Source: Dokdonella fugitiva
GTDB lineage: Bacteria; Pseudomonadota; Gammaproteobacteria; Xanthomonadales; Rhodanobacteraceae
Assembly: GCF_014138265.1 (NCBI RefSeq)
Contig: NZ_JACGXL010000002.1
Coordinates: 911,737 to 971,959 of the forward strand
DNA length: 60,223 bases
Reading direction: 5' to 3'
Shown here: piece by piece, positions 31,006 through 40,051 of the stretch
Position numbering within the stretch: the first letter of the stretch is position 1
Layout of the letters: every line of letters starts with the position of its first letter
Made by a program: the position numbers and the translations under genes
Notes under the pieces: generated by a model
What the model saw: the letters and a program-made list of their open reading frames with translations, nothing else
What the model was told of the DNA's origin: nothing
The model's database searches: none

Positions 31006-31308
31006 ATGCTGACCGCAATGAAAGACCTCGACGATATCCGCGCCCAATCGCCCGAGCAGGGCTTCCAGTTTCCCGGCGTATTCGAAATCAACGCGATGGG
31101 CAGTGCGTCCGCGCAGCTCGAGCGCAAGGTCGTCGAGGTCCTCGAAGGCCTCGGCCTCGGCGTGCTCGCCGGATCGCAGCGCGTGAAGCCGTCGCGCGCG
31201 GGCAACTACGTGTCGGTTTCGGTGAGCTTCACCTGCCCGTCGCGTGAGCTCTACGACGCCGCACACGCGGCGCTGCGCGCCGATCCCGCGGTGCGCTGGA
31301 CGCTCTGA
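31006..31308 (+). CDS. ybeD: YbeD/DUF493 family protein
   Basis: A 100-residue cytosolic ferredoxin-like-fold protein: GFQFPGVFEINAMG, then YVSVSVSFTCPSRELYDAAHAAL and a C-terminal AVRWTL close to the family ending. It is normally the gene between dacA and lipB. Here lipB is over 3 kb away. The start at 31006 or the ATG at 31018 are both possible. Confidence 0.9.
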   Translation: MLTAMKDLDDIRAQSPEQGFQFPGVFEINAMGSASAQLERKVVEVLEGLGLGVLAGSQRVKPSRAGNYVSVSVSFTCPSRELYDAAHAALRADPAVRWTL

Positions 31309-31335
31309 CGCAGGGGCGTGCCGGTCGGCATCGTG

Positions 31336-31516
31336 GTCGCGCACAGGGTGCGCTCCTACAACGAGTTCCTTCGGCCCGCTGACGTGCGTGCCCGTGCGGT
31401 AGGCCGGACGACCGCAGGTCGGCCGGCATTGCGGCGCCGCCGTCGCGCACAGGGTGCGCTCGAGCGGGCGCCGCGATGCACAGGATGCGCTCCCACGACG
31501 ATCATTCCTTCGGCCG
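31336..31516. repeat. Cluster of short REP-like repeats
   Basis: Three copies of a G-C-G-C-A-C-A-G-G-G-T-G-C-G-C-type palindrome: GTCGCGCACAGGGTGCGCTC at 31336, GTCGCGCACAGGGTGCGCT at 31442, and a diverged TGCACAGGATGCGCTC at 31477. The first and third are followed by a TTCCTTCGGCC word. The style is that of interspersed repeats in Lysobacterales/Pseudomonas genomes. They lie at the border where the ybeD-lipB order is broken. Confidence 0.65.
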
Positions 31517-31550
31517 GGCGCGCGTGCGGATCGGCCGGCGTCACGGTCGC

Positions 31551-32405
31551 TCAGTGGATCACCGGCGGATCGATCGGCGCGTCGGGCGGCCGCCAGCGCC
31601 AGTCCGCCGGCGGGTCGCTGGCGCCGAAGCGTCGCGCGAAGGCCTCGAGGGTGGCCGGCGCGTCGTCGCTCGCGACGAGTGCGTCGAACCACGCGCGTTC
31701 GAGCGCGTCGTCGTACGCGATCCGGCGGTCCACTCCGTCGCGCCACCACGCGAGGCGTCGCGCTCGCTCGCGCTCCCGGCCGTCGAGCGCGTGCAACGCG
31801 CGCAGCACATGTTGCGCATTCGCGATCGTCGTCAGGTCGGTCGATCGGCGGAACACGACGTGCATCGCCGCCGTGCACGCCGCGCGCAGCGCGTGGCGTG
31901 GCTCCGCTTCGCGCGGCGCGCAGGCGGAGAACAGGTGCCCGGCGAGCGAGCCCGAATCCGCCGCGAGCCAGGCGCGGCGGTTCACGTCGTCGACGCCGCC
32001 GGCCGCGCGCAGCTCGGTGGCGATCGCGCGTGCCGCCGTGCCCTGGTGTTCGTCGTAGACGGTGCCGCGGGCCATGTGCGAGAGCGCGGTGCGCTCGTCC
32101 GTGCCCGTGCCGGGCACCGCGAGCGAGAGCGCCCATGCGGCGGCGTTGCGCGGCTCGCGTCGCTGCAGTCGCATCACCGTGCGCGCGGCTGATGGGCTGT
32201 CACGATCGCCGATCAGCGCGATCCATTGCAATGCGAGGTCGTCCGGCTGCTGCGCCGCGCGCGCGGCGAGGCGTGCGACTGCCGCGTCGGCGTCGGTATC
32301 ACCGCTCGCCGCCGCGGCGATGCCGGCCGCGAGCGCAATGCCGGCACACGCGGCGCGCAGCGCGTGTCGTGCGCGCCGCGCGCCGACGCCGGAGGCGTGC
32401 CGCAT
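31551..32405 (-). CDS. Exported Ala-rich protein, one module of the QWxA repeat family
   Basis: A 284-residue protein with a cationic then hydrophobic N-terminus (about 1-33, RAACAGIALAAGIAAAA), likely a signal. Its core [40 protein letters not shown] and HMARGTVYDEH match the module seen twice in the neighbouring 656-residue protein. It ends with PPADWRWRPPDAP. Helical TPR-like packing is likely. Function unknown; it lies 15 bases after its larger paralogue. Confidence 0.65.
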   Translation of the reverse strand: MRHASGVGARRARHALRAACAGIALAAGIAAAASGDTDADAAVARLAARAAQQPDDLALQWIALIGDRDSPSAARTVMRLQRREPRNAAAWALSLAVPGTGTDERTALSHMARGTVYDEHQGTAARAIATELRAAGGVDDVNRRAWLAADSGSLAGHLFSACAPREAEPRHALRAACTAAMHVVFRRSTDLTTIANAQHVLRALHALDGRERERARRLAWWRDGVDRRIAYDDALERAWFDALVASDDAPATLEAFARRFGASDPPADWRWRPPDAPIDPPVIH

Positions 32406-32419
32406 CGCTGCGCCGATGC

Positions 32420-34390
32420 TCAGGGCGACGGTAGGGCCACCTGCTTCTCGCCCGGCGACTGCCAGTCGGCGGGCGGCTCGAGCTTGCCCGCGCGCTGCAT
32501 CGCGAGGCGCAGCGCCTCGGTCTCGCCGTGCGCGAGCGCGTCGCGCAGGTAGCGTCCCATCTCGCTCGGCGTCGACAGACTCCGCATGCCGGCCTGCCAC
32601 CAGTCGAGGCGGCGCGCCTTGGCGGTGTCGTCCGCGGTCATCGCGTCCTGCTTGCGCAACAGCATGAAGCCGATGCGCGTGCCGATCAGCGTGTCGGAGC
32701 GATCGGACAGGATCCGGCCGATCTTCGCGCAGGTGTCCGACTTCTCCGCGCACGCCTTGGAGATCGTCGAGAGCGACCCGACGCCCTGGATCGTGCTCGT
32801 GAATGCGAACATCGCGGCGACCATCGCCGCGCGGTCGTCGTCGGACGGGGGCGTCGGCGTTGCGTCCGACGATTCGGCAACGCCGTCGAGATCGAGATCC
32901 GCCGGCGGCGGGTATTTCTTCGCCGCGGCGCTCCAGACCTCGCCGGCCTCCTTGAGGTGCAGCGCGTAACGCGTGCTCGATGCCATGTGCTGCAGGGTCT
33001 GCGCGCGGTCGATCGCCGCGTCTTCGACCGACAGCGCCCAGGCGGCCGCATTGTCGGGCTCGAGTCGCTGCAGGTTCCGGCGCGCCCGCTCGTCGCCCTC
33101 GCTCGCCGCGACCCATTGCACGAAGGCATCGTCGGGATGCGCTGCGGCGAAATCGGCCAGGGCGGTGGTCGCGTCCGTCTCGGCCGCGTCGCCGGTGCCG
33201 CCCTTCTTCGACGCGGCCGCGTCGAGCATCGCGCGCATCGGTGCCGCCGCGAGCGCGAGCACGCGCATGCGCACGTCACTGTCCGCTCCCATGCCTTCGA
33301 ACAGCTCGCGCGAATAGGTCGTCCAGGTCCGCTCGCCCGCGTCCTCTTCGGAGGCCTGTTCCGCCTCTTGCCGCTTCGCGTCCCAGCCCGTGGGCGGTGT
33401 CGCCGGCTTGCCGAGGCGCGCGAGGCGGCGTCCGGTCGCGGCGATCTCGCTCTTCGCATTGCGCCAGTCGGAAACCACGTCCGCGGGGGCGTCGCGGAAC
33501 GCGTCGGTGTTGCGCATCGGATTGGCGGCGTTCGCCGCGAGCCAGTCGTGCTGGCGCTGCAGGTCGGCGAGATCGGCCGGCGTCGCGCCCGCCGCGGTGA
33601 GCATCTTGAGGCCGGTTTCGCGCAGGGCGAAGCTGTTGCCCTTGCGGGCGAGCAGCATGCCCGCGTCGACGCACCAGCCGAGGCGTTGCCAGGTGCGCTC
33701 GCTGTCGCCGTCGGGTTTGCACGCGGCTTCGAGCGCGTCTTCGGTCGGCGTCGAGCGGTAGCCGGTCTGTTGCAGCGCGCCGAGCAGCGCACGCTCGCCG
33801 ACCGGCGCCTCGCTCCACAGCATCGCCGACAGGTTGGCGCCGGGATGTGCCGTGTACGCGGTGCGCCATTCGGCGATCTCGTCGCCGAGGTGGTCGTCGG
33901 CGCGCGTCGCCGACGCCATGCGCGCGAGGGCGTCGTCGAGTGCGGCGTCATCGTGCCTGGCCTGCGCGAGGGCGACGGCGTACTGCAACGCACCCGCATT
34001 GCCGGGTTCGAGGCGCACGAGGTTGGCGACTTCCGCGACGGGCCAGCGCGTCGGCCCGCACTGGCTGCTGGTGTAGCTGCCGGTATCGGCGGCCATCCAT
34101 TGCACGTACGCGTCCTGCGGCACCGCGCGCGCGGCCTGCGCGACGACGTCCGCGCGCTTCGGACGCAGTGCGCTCGGTGTCTCGTCTTCGCCGAAATAGA
34201 GGCGGCCGGCGAGCACCTGCTGGCGCGGCGACGGGCTCGCGCGCAGCGCGTCGTAGAGGTCGCGCTGCGCCTGCCGGTAGTCGACCGGCGTCGTGCCGCC
34301 GGCGTCGGCGGCGGCAAGCGGTTCCGAGGCGGCCGCGAGGCCGTGGGCGAGTGCGAAGGCGATGCCTGCAACGAGGATTCGTGCCACCAT
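32420..34390 (-). CDS. Exported helical-repeat protein with internal duplication
   Basis: A 656-residue protein with signal peptide [20 protein letters not shown]. Two copies of a module are visible: [18 protein letters not shown] with [19 protein letters not shown] (about residues 95-150), and [19 protein letters not shown] with [16 protein letters not shown] (about 435-480). Both halves end in a P-P-x-x-W word (PPTGW, PPADW). The helical, Ala-rich pattern resembles TPR-type solenoids, without a named family. It lies with its smaller paralogue between ybeD and lipB, opposite strand. Confidence 0.7.
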   Translation of the reverse strand: MVARILVAGIAFALAHGLAAASEPLAAADAGGTTPVDYRQAQRDLYDALRASPSPRQQVLAGRLYFGEDETPSALRPKRADVVAQAARAVPQDAYVQWMAADTGSYTSSQCGPTRWPVAEVANLVRLEPGNAGALQYAVALAQARHDDAALDDALARMASATRADDHLGDEIAEWRTAYTAHPGANLSAMLWSEAPVGERALLGALQQTGYRSTPTEDALEAACKPDGDSERTWQRLGWCVDAGMLLARKGNSFALRETGLKMLTAAGATPADLADLQRQHDWLAANAANPMRNTDAFRDAPADVVSDWRNAKSEIAATGRRLARLGKPATPPTGWDAKRQEAEQASEEDAGERTWTTYSRELFEGMGADSDVRMRVLALAAAPMRAMLDAAASKKGGTGDAAETDATTALADFAAAHPDDAFVQWVAASEGDERARRNLQRLEPDNAAAWALSVEDAAIDRAQTLQHMASSTRYALHLKEAGEVWSAAAKKYPPPADLDLDGVAESSDATPTPPSDDDRAAMVAAMFAFTSTIQGVGSLSTISKACAEKSDTCAKIGRILSDRSDTLIGTRIGFMLLRKQDAMTADDTAKARRLDWWQAGMRSLSTPSEMGRYLRDALAHGETEALRLAMQRAGKLEPPADWQSPGEKQVALPSP

Positions 34391-34534
34391 GACTCCCTCC
34401 CGTCGTGTGCGCGTGACGGCAGTCTAGCAACGCGTCAGCGGCGATTCCGGGGTCGATGCGGATCTTGCGAGATTTCGCGCATTCGACCGGTCTTCCTTCT
34501 TGCGCCGCGTGCGCACCGTCCCCATGTCGCCGCG

Positions 34535-35221
34535 ATGTCCCGATCCGTCCTCGTCCGCCGCCTCGGCCGCCAACCCTACGAACCCGTCTGGCGCGCGATG
34601 CAGGCGTTCACCGACACGCGCGGGCCGGACACGCCGGACGAACTGTGGGTACTCGAACACGATCCCGTGTTCACGCTCGGCCAGGCCGGCAAGTGGGAAC
34701 ACGTGCTGCTGCCCGGCGAGATCCCGGTCGTGCCGGTCGACCGCGGCGGCCAGGTGACCTACCACGGCCCGGGCCAGGTCGTCGCCTACCCGCTGTTCGA
34801 CCTGCGCCGGCTCAAGGTCGGCGTGCGCGAACTGGTCGAGCGCATCGAGCAGGCCATCATCGACACGCTGTCGACCTGGAACATCGTCGCCGCACGCCGC
34901 GAGGGTGCGCCGGGCGTCTACGTCGGCGACGCCAAGGTCGCCGCGCTCGGCCTGCGCGTGCGCCGCGGCTGCTCGTTCCACGGCCTCGCGTTCAACGTCG
35001 CGATGGACCTCGAGCCGTTCCACCGCATCAATCCGTGCGGTTATCAGGGCCTCGCCGTCACCCAGGTGCTAGACTTGGGCGGACCAGGCTCGCTCGCCGC
35101 GGTGGAAGCGGTCCTGATCGGCGAACTGGCCCGCCAGTTCGGGCTGGACCCCGTGCCCGCCGCCGCCGAAATCCCCCGCGTTCCGACCGGCGATGCCCCG
35201 CGCGTCGCGCAGCCCGCATGA
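34535..35221 (+). CDS. lipB: Octanoyl-ACP:protein N-octanoyltransferase
   Basis: A 228-residue enzyme moving octanoyl from ACP to lipoyl domains. Motifs: [43 protein letters not shown] with the catalytic Lys, and NPCGYQGL with the catalytic Cys. The ATG at 35218 of lipA overlaps its stop (ATGA). In the usual order it follows ybeD, but here a 3-kb insertion separates them. Confidence 0.97.
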   Translation: MSRSVLVRRLGRQPYEPVWRAMQAFTDTRGPDTPDELWVLEHDPVFTLGQAGKWEHVLLPGEIPVVPVDRGGQVTYHGPGQVVAYPLFDLRRLKVGVRELVERIEQAIIDTLSTWNIVAARREGAPGVYVGDAKVAALGLRVRRGCSFHGLAFNVAMDLEPFHRINPCGYQGLAVTQVLDLGGPGSLAAVEAVLIGELARQFGLDPVPAAAEIPRVPTGDAPRVAQPA

Positions 35222-36204
35222 ACGACCCCCTGAAGACCATCCCGCTGACCGTCGTCGAGGCGCCCGAAAAGCAGCTCGGCGAAGACAAGATCGCGCGCAA
35301 CCGCGCGGGTTTCGCCGACGCGCCGATGTTGCGCAAGCCGTCGTGGATCCGCGTGCGCATCCCGTCCGGCAACGCGGTCGCCAAGCTCAAGGCGAAGCTG
35401 CGCGAGAACCGCCTCGTCACGGTGTGCGAGGAAGCGTCCTGCCCGAACATCCACGAATGCTTCGGCAAGGGCACCGCGACCTTCATGATCCTCGGCGAAG
35501 TCTGCACGCGCCGCTGCTCGTTCTGCGACGTCGCGCACGGCCGGCCGAAGCCGCCCGATCCGCTCGAACCGGCACACCTGGCCGGCACGATCCGCGACAT
35601 GGCGCTCAAGTACGTCGTGATAACGTCGGTCGACCGCGACGACCTGCGCGACGGCGGCGCCGCGCATTTCGCCGCATGCATCAAGGCCGTGCGCTTCGAG
35701 AATCCCGGCATCCGCATCGAGATCCTGACCCCGGACTTCCGCGGCAAGGGCCGCATGGAGCGCGCACTCGAGGTGTTCGCCGACGAGCCGCCCGACGTGT
35801 TCAACCACAACCTCGAGACGCCGCGCGCGCTCTACCGCGAAGTGCGTCCGGGCGCCGACTACGACTGGTCGCTCGAGCTGCTCAAGCGCTTCAAGGCGCA
35901 GCACCCGGACGTGCCGACCAAGTCCGGCATCATGCTCGGACTCGGTGAAACGTTGGAACAGATCGAGGAAACGTTGAACGATCTGCGTGCGCACGATGTC
36001 GATATGGTTACGATCGGCCAGTACCTGCAGCCGACCGCGCACCACCACCCGGTGCTGCGCTACTGGACGCCCGACGAATTCAAGGCGATCGAGGAGATCG
36101 GCTACCGGATCGGCTTCCAGCACGTCGCGTCGGGCCCGCTGGTGCGTTCGTCGTACCACGCCGACGAGATGGCGCACGCGGCCGGTTACGTTCAGGTTGC
36201 CTGA
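35218..36204 (+). CDS. lipA: Lipoyl synthase (radical SAM)
   Basis: A 328-residue radical SAM enzyme inserting two sulfurs into octanoyl-protein. The auxiliary cluster is [12 protein letters not shown] and the SAM cluster CTRRCSFC (CxxxCxxC). [12 protein letters not shown] near the C-terminus carries the Ser that ligates the auxiliary cluster. It is co-translated with lipB. Confidence 0.98.
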   Translation: MNDPLKTIPLTVVEAPEKQLGEDKIARNRAGFADAPMLRKPSWIRVRIPSGNAVAKLKAKLRENRLVTVCEEASCPNIHECFGKGTATFMILGEVCTRRCSFCDVAHGRPKPPDPLEPAHLAGTIRDMALKYVVITSVDRDDLRDGGAAHFAACIKAVRFENPGIRIEILTPDFRGKGRMERALEVFADEPPDVFNHNLETPRALYREVRPGADYDWSLELLKRFKAQHPDVPTKSGIMLGLGETLEQIEETLNDLRAHDVDMVTIGQYLQPTAHHHPVLRYWTPDEFKAIEEIGYRIGFQHVASGPLVRSSYHADEMAHAAGYVQVA

Positions 36205-36312
36205 GTTAAGTAGAAGGTCCGGGTGATTTCACCCTCGCCAAATTGCCGTGCAGGACGTACGGTTTGTCGGTGTCACGTCGCGAAGTCCCCTTCGCGCCCA
36301 GGAGATTGATTC

Positions 36313-38619
36313 ATGCGGAAGTCGCTGCTCTGCCTCGCCTTGGCCGCCCTCGTCGGCCCGGTCGCGTTCGCCAAACCCACGACCGAGGAAGGCGCCGCGC
36401 CACTGCTCAAGGCGAGCGCGTCGGAGAGCGAGGCCGCGGTCTGGGCGACGCGGTTCCTCACCCATTTCCACTACAAGCCGACGCCGCTCGACGACGCGAT
36501 GAGCGAGCAGATCTTCAAGCGCTACCTCGACGCGCTCGACGGCGACCGCCTGTTCTTCACCCAGGCCGACATCGACAAGTTCGCGCCGTATCGCATCACG
36601 CTCGACGACGCGATCTACAACCAGGACCTCGCCGCGCCGTACGCGATGTTCAACATCTACGAGCAGCGCGTCGGTGAACGCGTCGCCTACGCACGCTCGC
36701 TGCTCGCCAAGGGCTTCGACTTCAGCAAGGACGAGAGCTACGTCTACGAGCGCGAGAAGGCGCCGTGGCCGAAGGACGAGGCCGAGGTCAACGACGTCTG
36801 GCGCAAGCGCATCAAGAACGACTGGCTGCGCCTCAAGCTCGCCGGCAAGGCCGAGAAGGACATCCGCGACACGCTCGACAAGCGCTACGCGAACTACCTC
36901 GACCGCGTGCGCCAGCTCAACAGCGAAGACGTGTTCCAGACGTTCATGAACGCCTACGCGTCGTCGATCGAGCCGCACACGAACTACCTCGGCCCGCGCG
37001 CGTCGGAGAACTTCGACATCGCGATGAAGCTCTCGCTCGAGGGCATCGGCGCGGTGCTGCAGCGCGACGACGACTACACCGCGATCCGCGAGATCGTGCC
37101 GGGCGGCCCGGCCGCGCTGTCCAAGCAGCTCAAGGTCGGCGACCGCGTGGTCGGCGTCGGCCAGGGCGAGAACGGCCCGATCACCGACGTGGTCGGCTGG
37201 CGCCTCGACGACGTCGTCGACAAGATCCGCGGTAACAAGGACACCGTCGTGCGCCTCGAGGTGCTGCCGGCGGACGCGGGTCCGGACGGCAAGCACATCA
37301 CGCTCTCGCTCGTGCGCAAGAAGGTCAGCATCGAGGAGCAGGCGGCGAAGAAGTCGGTCATCGAGATCAAGGACGCGCAGCACACGCGCCGCATCGGCGT
37401 GATCTCGCTGCCGACGTTCTACCAGGACTTCGACGCGCGCCGCCGCGGCGACCGCGACTACAAGAGCGCCACGCGCGACGTCGAGAAGCTGCTCGGCGAA
37501 CTCAAGGCCGACAAGGTCGACGGCGTCATCGTCGACCTGCGCAACAACGGCGGTGGCTCGCTCGCCGAAGCGACCGACCTCACGGGCCTGTTCATCGACA
37601 AGGGCCCGGTCGTGCAGGTGCGCAACGCGAGCGGCCAGGTCGAGGCCGACGCCGACACGCGCGCCGGCATGGCGTGGGACGGCCCGCTCGCGGTGCTCGT
37701 CAATCGCGCATCCGCGTCCGCTTCGGAGATCTTCGCCGCGGCGATCCAGGACTACGGCCGCGGCGTCATCGTCGGCGAGCCGACGTTCGGCAAGGGCACG
37801 GTGCAGAACCTCGTCGACCTCGACGACGTCGCGCACAACGAGAAGCCCGCCTACGGCGAGGTCAAGATGACCATCGCGCAGTTCTTCCGCATCAACGGCG
37901 GTTCGACCCAGCTGCGCGGCGTCACGCCCGACATCAGCTTCCCGCTCACCGTCGACGCGCAGGACTTCGGCGAGTCGAGCTACGACAACGCGCTGCCGTG
38001 GACGTCGATCGCGCCGGCGAAGTACCAGCCGGTCGCCGACCTCAAGCCGATCGTGCCGCTGCTCGCCGAGCGCCATACCGGCCGCGTCGCCGCGAACGGC
38101 GAGTGGAAGAACTTCGAGGCCGACCTCGCCGACCTGCGCACGCTGCGCGAACAGAAGACCGTGTCGCTCAACGAGCAGGTGCGACGCAAGGAACGCGACG
38201 AGCAGGAAGCCAAGCGCAAGGCGCGCGACGCCGCGGTCGGCCACGCGGTGCCCGACGCGGATCCCGCGGCGAAGACGCAAGCCAAGATCACCGACGAAGC
38301 CAAGGACAAGGGCGGCCGCAAGCCGGGCGCCGACGGCAAGAACGGCGTCGCGGGCGCGGACGGCAAGACCAGCGTCGCCGGCGCCACCGCCGAGGACGAC
38401 GGCGACAAGCCCGCCCTGCAGGACGACGGCCTGCAGCCGGACGAGCGCGGCATCTCGACCGAAGTCGCGCGCGAGAAGGAAGCGAAGGAGAAGCGCGACA
38501 TCATCCTCGACGAAGCCGCGCACATCCTCGCCGACGAGATCGGCCTCGTGCGCTCGGATACCAAGCTTGCGCAGCAGGTGCTGCCGCGCGGTGCGGTGGT
38601 ACCGCTCGAGGTGAACTGA
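36313..38619 (+). CDS. prc: Tail-specific (C-terminal processing) protease
   Basis: A 768-residue periplasmic protease. Signal peptide to about residue 20, N-terminal helical region, PDZ (about 250-340), S41 catalytic domain with Ser in ASASASEIFAAAIQDYG and Lys in GEPTFGKGTVQN, then a DUF3340-type tail. An unusual Gly/Asp/Lys-rich stretch (KGGRKPGADGKNGVAGADGK) interrupts the tail domain and may be a linker. It degrades or trims periplasmic proteins, including wall hydrolases. A terminator follows. Confidence 0.95.
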   Translation: MRKSLLCLALAALVGPVAFAKPTTEEGAAPLLKASASESEAAVWATRFLTHFHYKPTPLDDAMSEQIFKRYLDALDGDRLFFTQADIDKFAPYRITLDDAIYNQDLAAPYAMFNIYEQRVGERVAYARSLLAKGFDFSKDESYVYEREKAPWPKDEAEVNDVWRKRIKNDWLRLKLAGKAEKDIRDTLDKRYANYLDRVRQLNSEDVFQTFMNAYASSIEPHTNYLGPRASENFDIAMKLSLEGIGAVLQRDDDYTAIREIVPGGPAALSKQLKVGDRVVGVGQGENGPITDVVGWRLDDVVDKIRGNKDTVVRLEVLPADAGPDGKHITLSLVRKKVSIEEQAAKKSVIEIKDAQHTRRIGVISLPTFYQDFDARRRGDRDYKSATRDVEKLLGELKADKVDGVIVDLRNNGGGSLAEATDLTGLFIDKGPVVQVRNASGQVEADADTRAGMAWDGPLAVLVNRASASASEIFAAAIQDYGRGVIVGEPTFGKGTVQNLVDLDDVAHNEKPAYGEVKMTIAQFFRINGGSTQLRGVTPDISFPLTVDAQDFGESSYDNALPWTSIAPAKYQPVADLKPIVPLLAERHTGRVAANGEWKNFEADLADLRTLREQKTVSLNEQVRRKERDEQEAKRKARDAAVGHAVPDADPAAKTQAKITDEAKDKGGRKPGADGKNGVAGADGKTSVAGATAEDDGDKPALQDDGLQPDERGISTEVAREKEAKEKRDIILDEAAHILADEIGLVRSDTKLAQQVLPRGAVVPLEVN

Positions 38620-38643
38620 TCGCGCCCTGCGCAATGTGGTGAA

Positions 38644-38669
38644 AAAAGGCCCGGGATTCCGGGCCTTTT
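38644..38669 (+). terminator. Rho-independent terminator of prc
   Basis: AAAAGGCCCGG, a GATT loop, CCGGGCCTTTT. It begins 25 bases after the prc stop, and the symmetric A and T tracts could act on both strands. Confidence 0.9.
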
Positions 38670-38794
38670 CGTTGCTTGGCGTGCCTGCGTCCCTCCGACG
38701 AAAGGCAGGGGGCGATACCCACCAAAGTCAGTGTCACTGGTCCGGACGCTCTGGAATGCTCGCTGCCTCGCATTCTCGACGACTGGAGTCCGCC

Positions 38795-39944
38795 ATGCCC
38801 TGCCGCCCGCCCCTGCATCGCCCGACACTCGGACCGGCCGCCCTCGCGCTGCTCGTGCTCGCCTCGGCATCACTCGCCCAGGGCGGAAACGCCGCAGCGG
38901 CACCGCCACCGGCCGGCTGCATCAGCGACGCCGTCGTCACCAGCGACGCCGACGACGGCACCGGCACGCTGCGCTCGGCCGTTGCCGGGCTGTGCGACGG
39001 CGGCACGATCACGTTCGCCGATCGCATCGTGCTCGAACTCTCGAGCGAAATCGTCGTCGACAAGCACGTCACGATCGACGGCAGCAGCGTCGCCGGCGAC
39101 GCCTCGGCCGGCGGCGACGCGCTGGTGCAGATCCGCGGCCGCACCGACGTGCGCAGCTTTCGCGTCACCACCGACGGCGACCTCACGCTGCGCCGCTTGC
39201 GCGTCAGCAACGGCGTGCTGGACGACCTCGGCGGCGGCGTACGCAGCGCCGGCCGGCTCGCGGTGTTCGATTCGCGCTTCGACCACAACGTCGGCGGAAC
39301 CATCAACGGGCTCGGTGGCGGCGCGATCTTCAGCGCCCTCGACAGCGTGCTCGTCGTCGACGGCAGCACGTTCGACGCCAACGACGCGCAGCGCGGATCG
39401 GCGATCTTCAACTCGGGCTCGGCGCAGATCAGCAACAGCACCTTCAGCGGCAACGGCCTGACGCTGCAGCGCGAGGGCGCGATCCAGAATCGCGGCACGC
39501 TCGTCGCCGTCCATCTCACGATCTCCGGCAACGGCAACAACGGCGGATTCGGTGGCGTGTTCGCCTTCAGCGCGGACACGACCTTCGCCAACACGGTCAT
39601 TGCGGGCAACACCGGTACCGAATGCGCCATCAGCGGCGGCACGGTTACCTCGATCGCGCTGCTGGCGCCGGGGGGGCTCGTGCCAGCCGACGCTGTCCGA
39701 CGATCCGCAACTGGCACCGCTCACCGCCAACGGCGGTCCCACGATGACCCACGCGCTGGCCGAGGGCAGCCCCGCCATGGATGCCGGCGACAGCGAATTC
39801 TGTCCGCCGATCGACCAGCGTGGCGTCGAGCGCCCGAACGGATCCGGCTGCGATCTCGGTGCCTTCGAGATCGAACAGGAGCGCCTTTTCCATGACGGAT
39901 TCGACGGCCTGCCGGTACCGGAGGCGGCCCCCTCGAGCCGGTGA
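38795..39944 (+). pseudogene. Secreted parallel beta-helix protein, frame broken at a G7 run
   Basis: Frame one from the ATG at 38795 (GGAG 8 bases upstream) gives a signal peptide, then right-handed beta-helix repeats rich in N-x-G (DGSTFDANDAQRGSAIFNSG, ISNSTFSGNGL). At 39670-39676 a run of seven G breaks the frame; after it frame one reads Arg-rich nonsense to 39895. Dropping one G restores LSDDPQLAPLTANGG, the usual NGGPTMTHAL ending and a C-terminal LFHDGFDG tag, for about 382 residues. This is either a real frameshift, a phase-variable run or a sequencing error. Confidence 0.8.
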
Positions 39945-40051
39945 TTCGCGGTGGCGTGCTTCGCTCGGCGGTGCGCGACGTCCATCCGGGCGCGGCGCGC
40001 AGGCGGCGCATCCGATATCCTCGTGGACCCGATCGCCGCTCGTGTCCGAGG

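Noticed and set aside
36229-38634. An 801-codon frame antisense to prc
   Set aside because: Composition of a codon shadow; prc is complete and has its own terminator.
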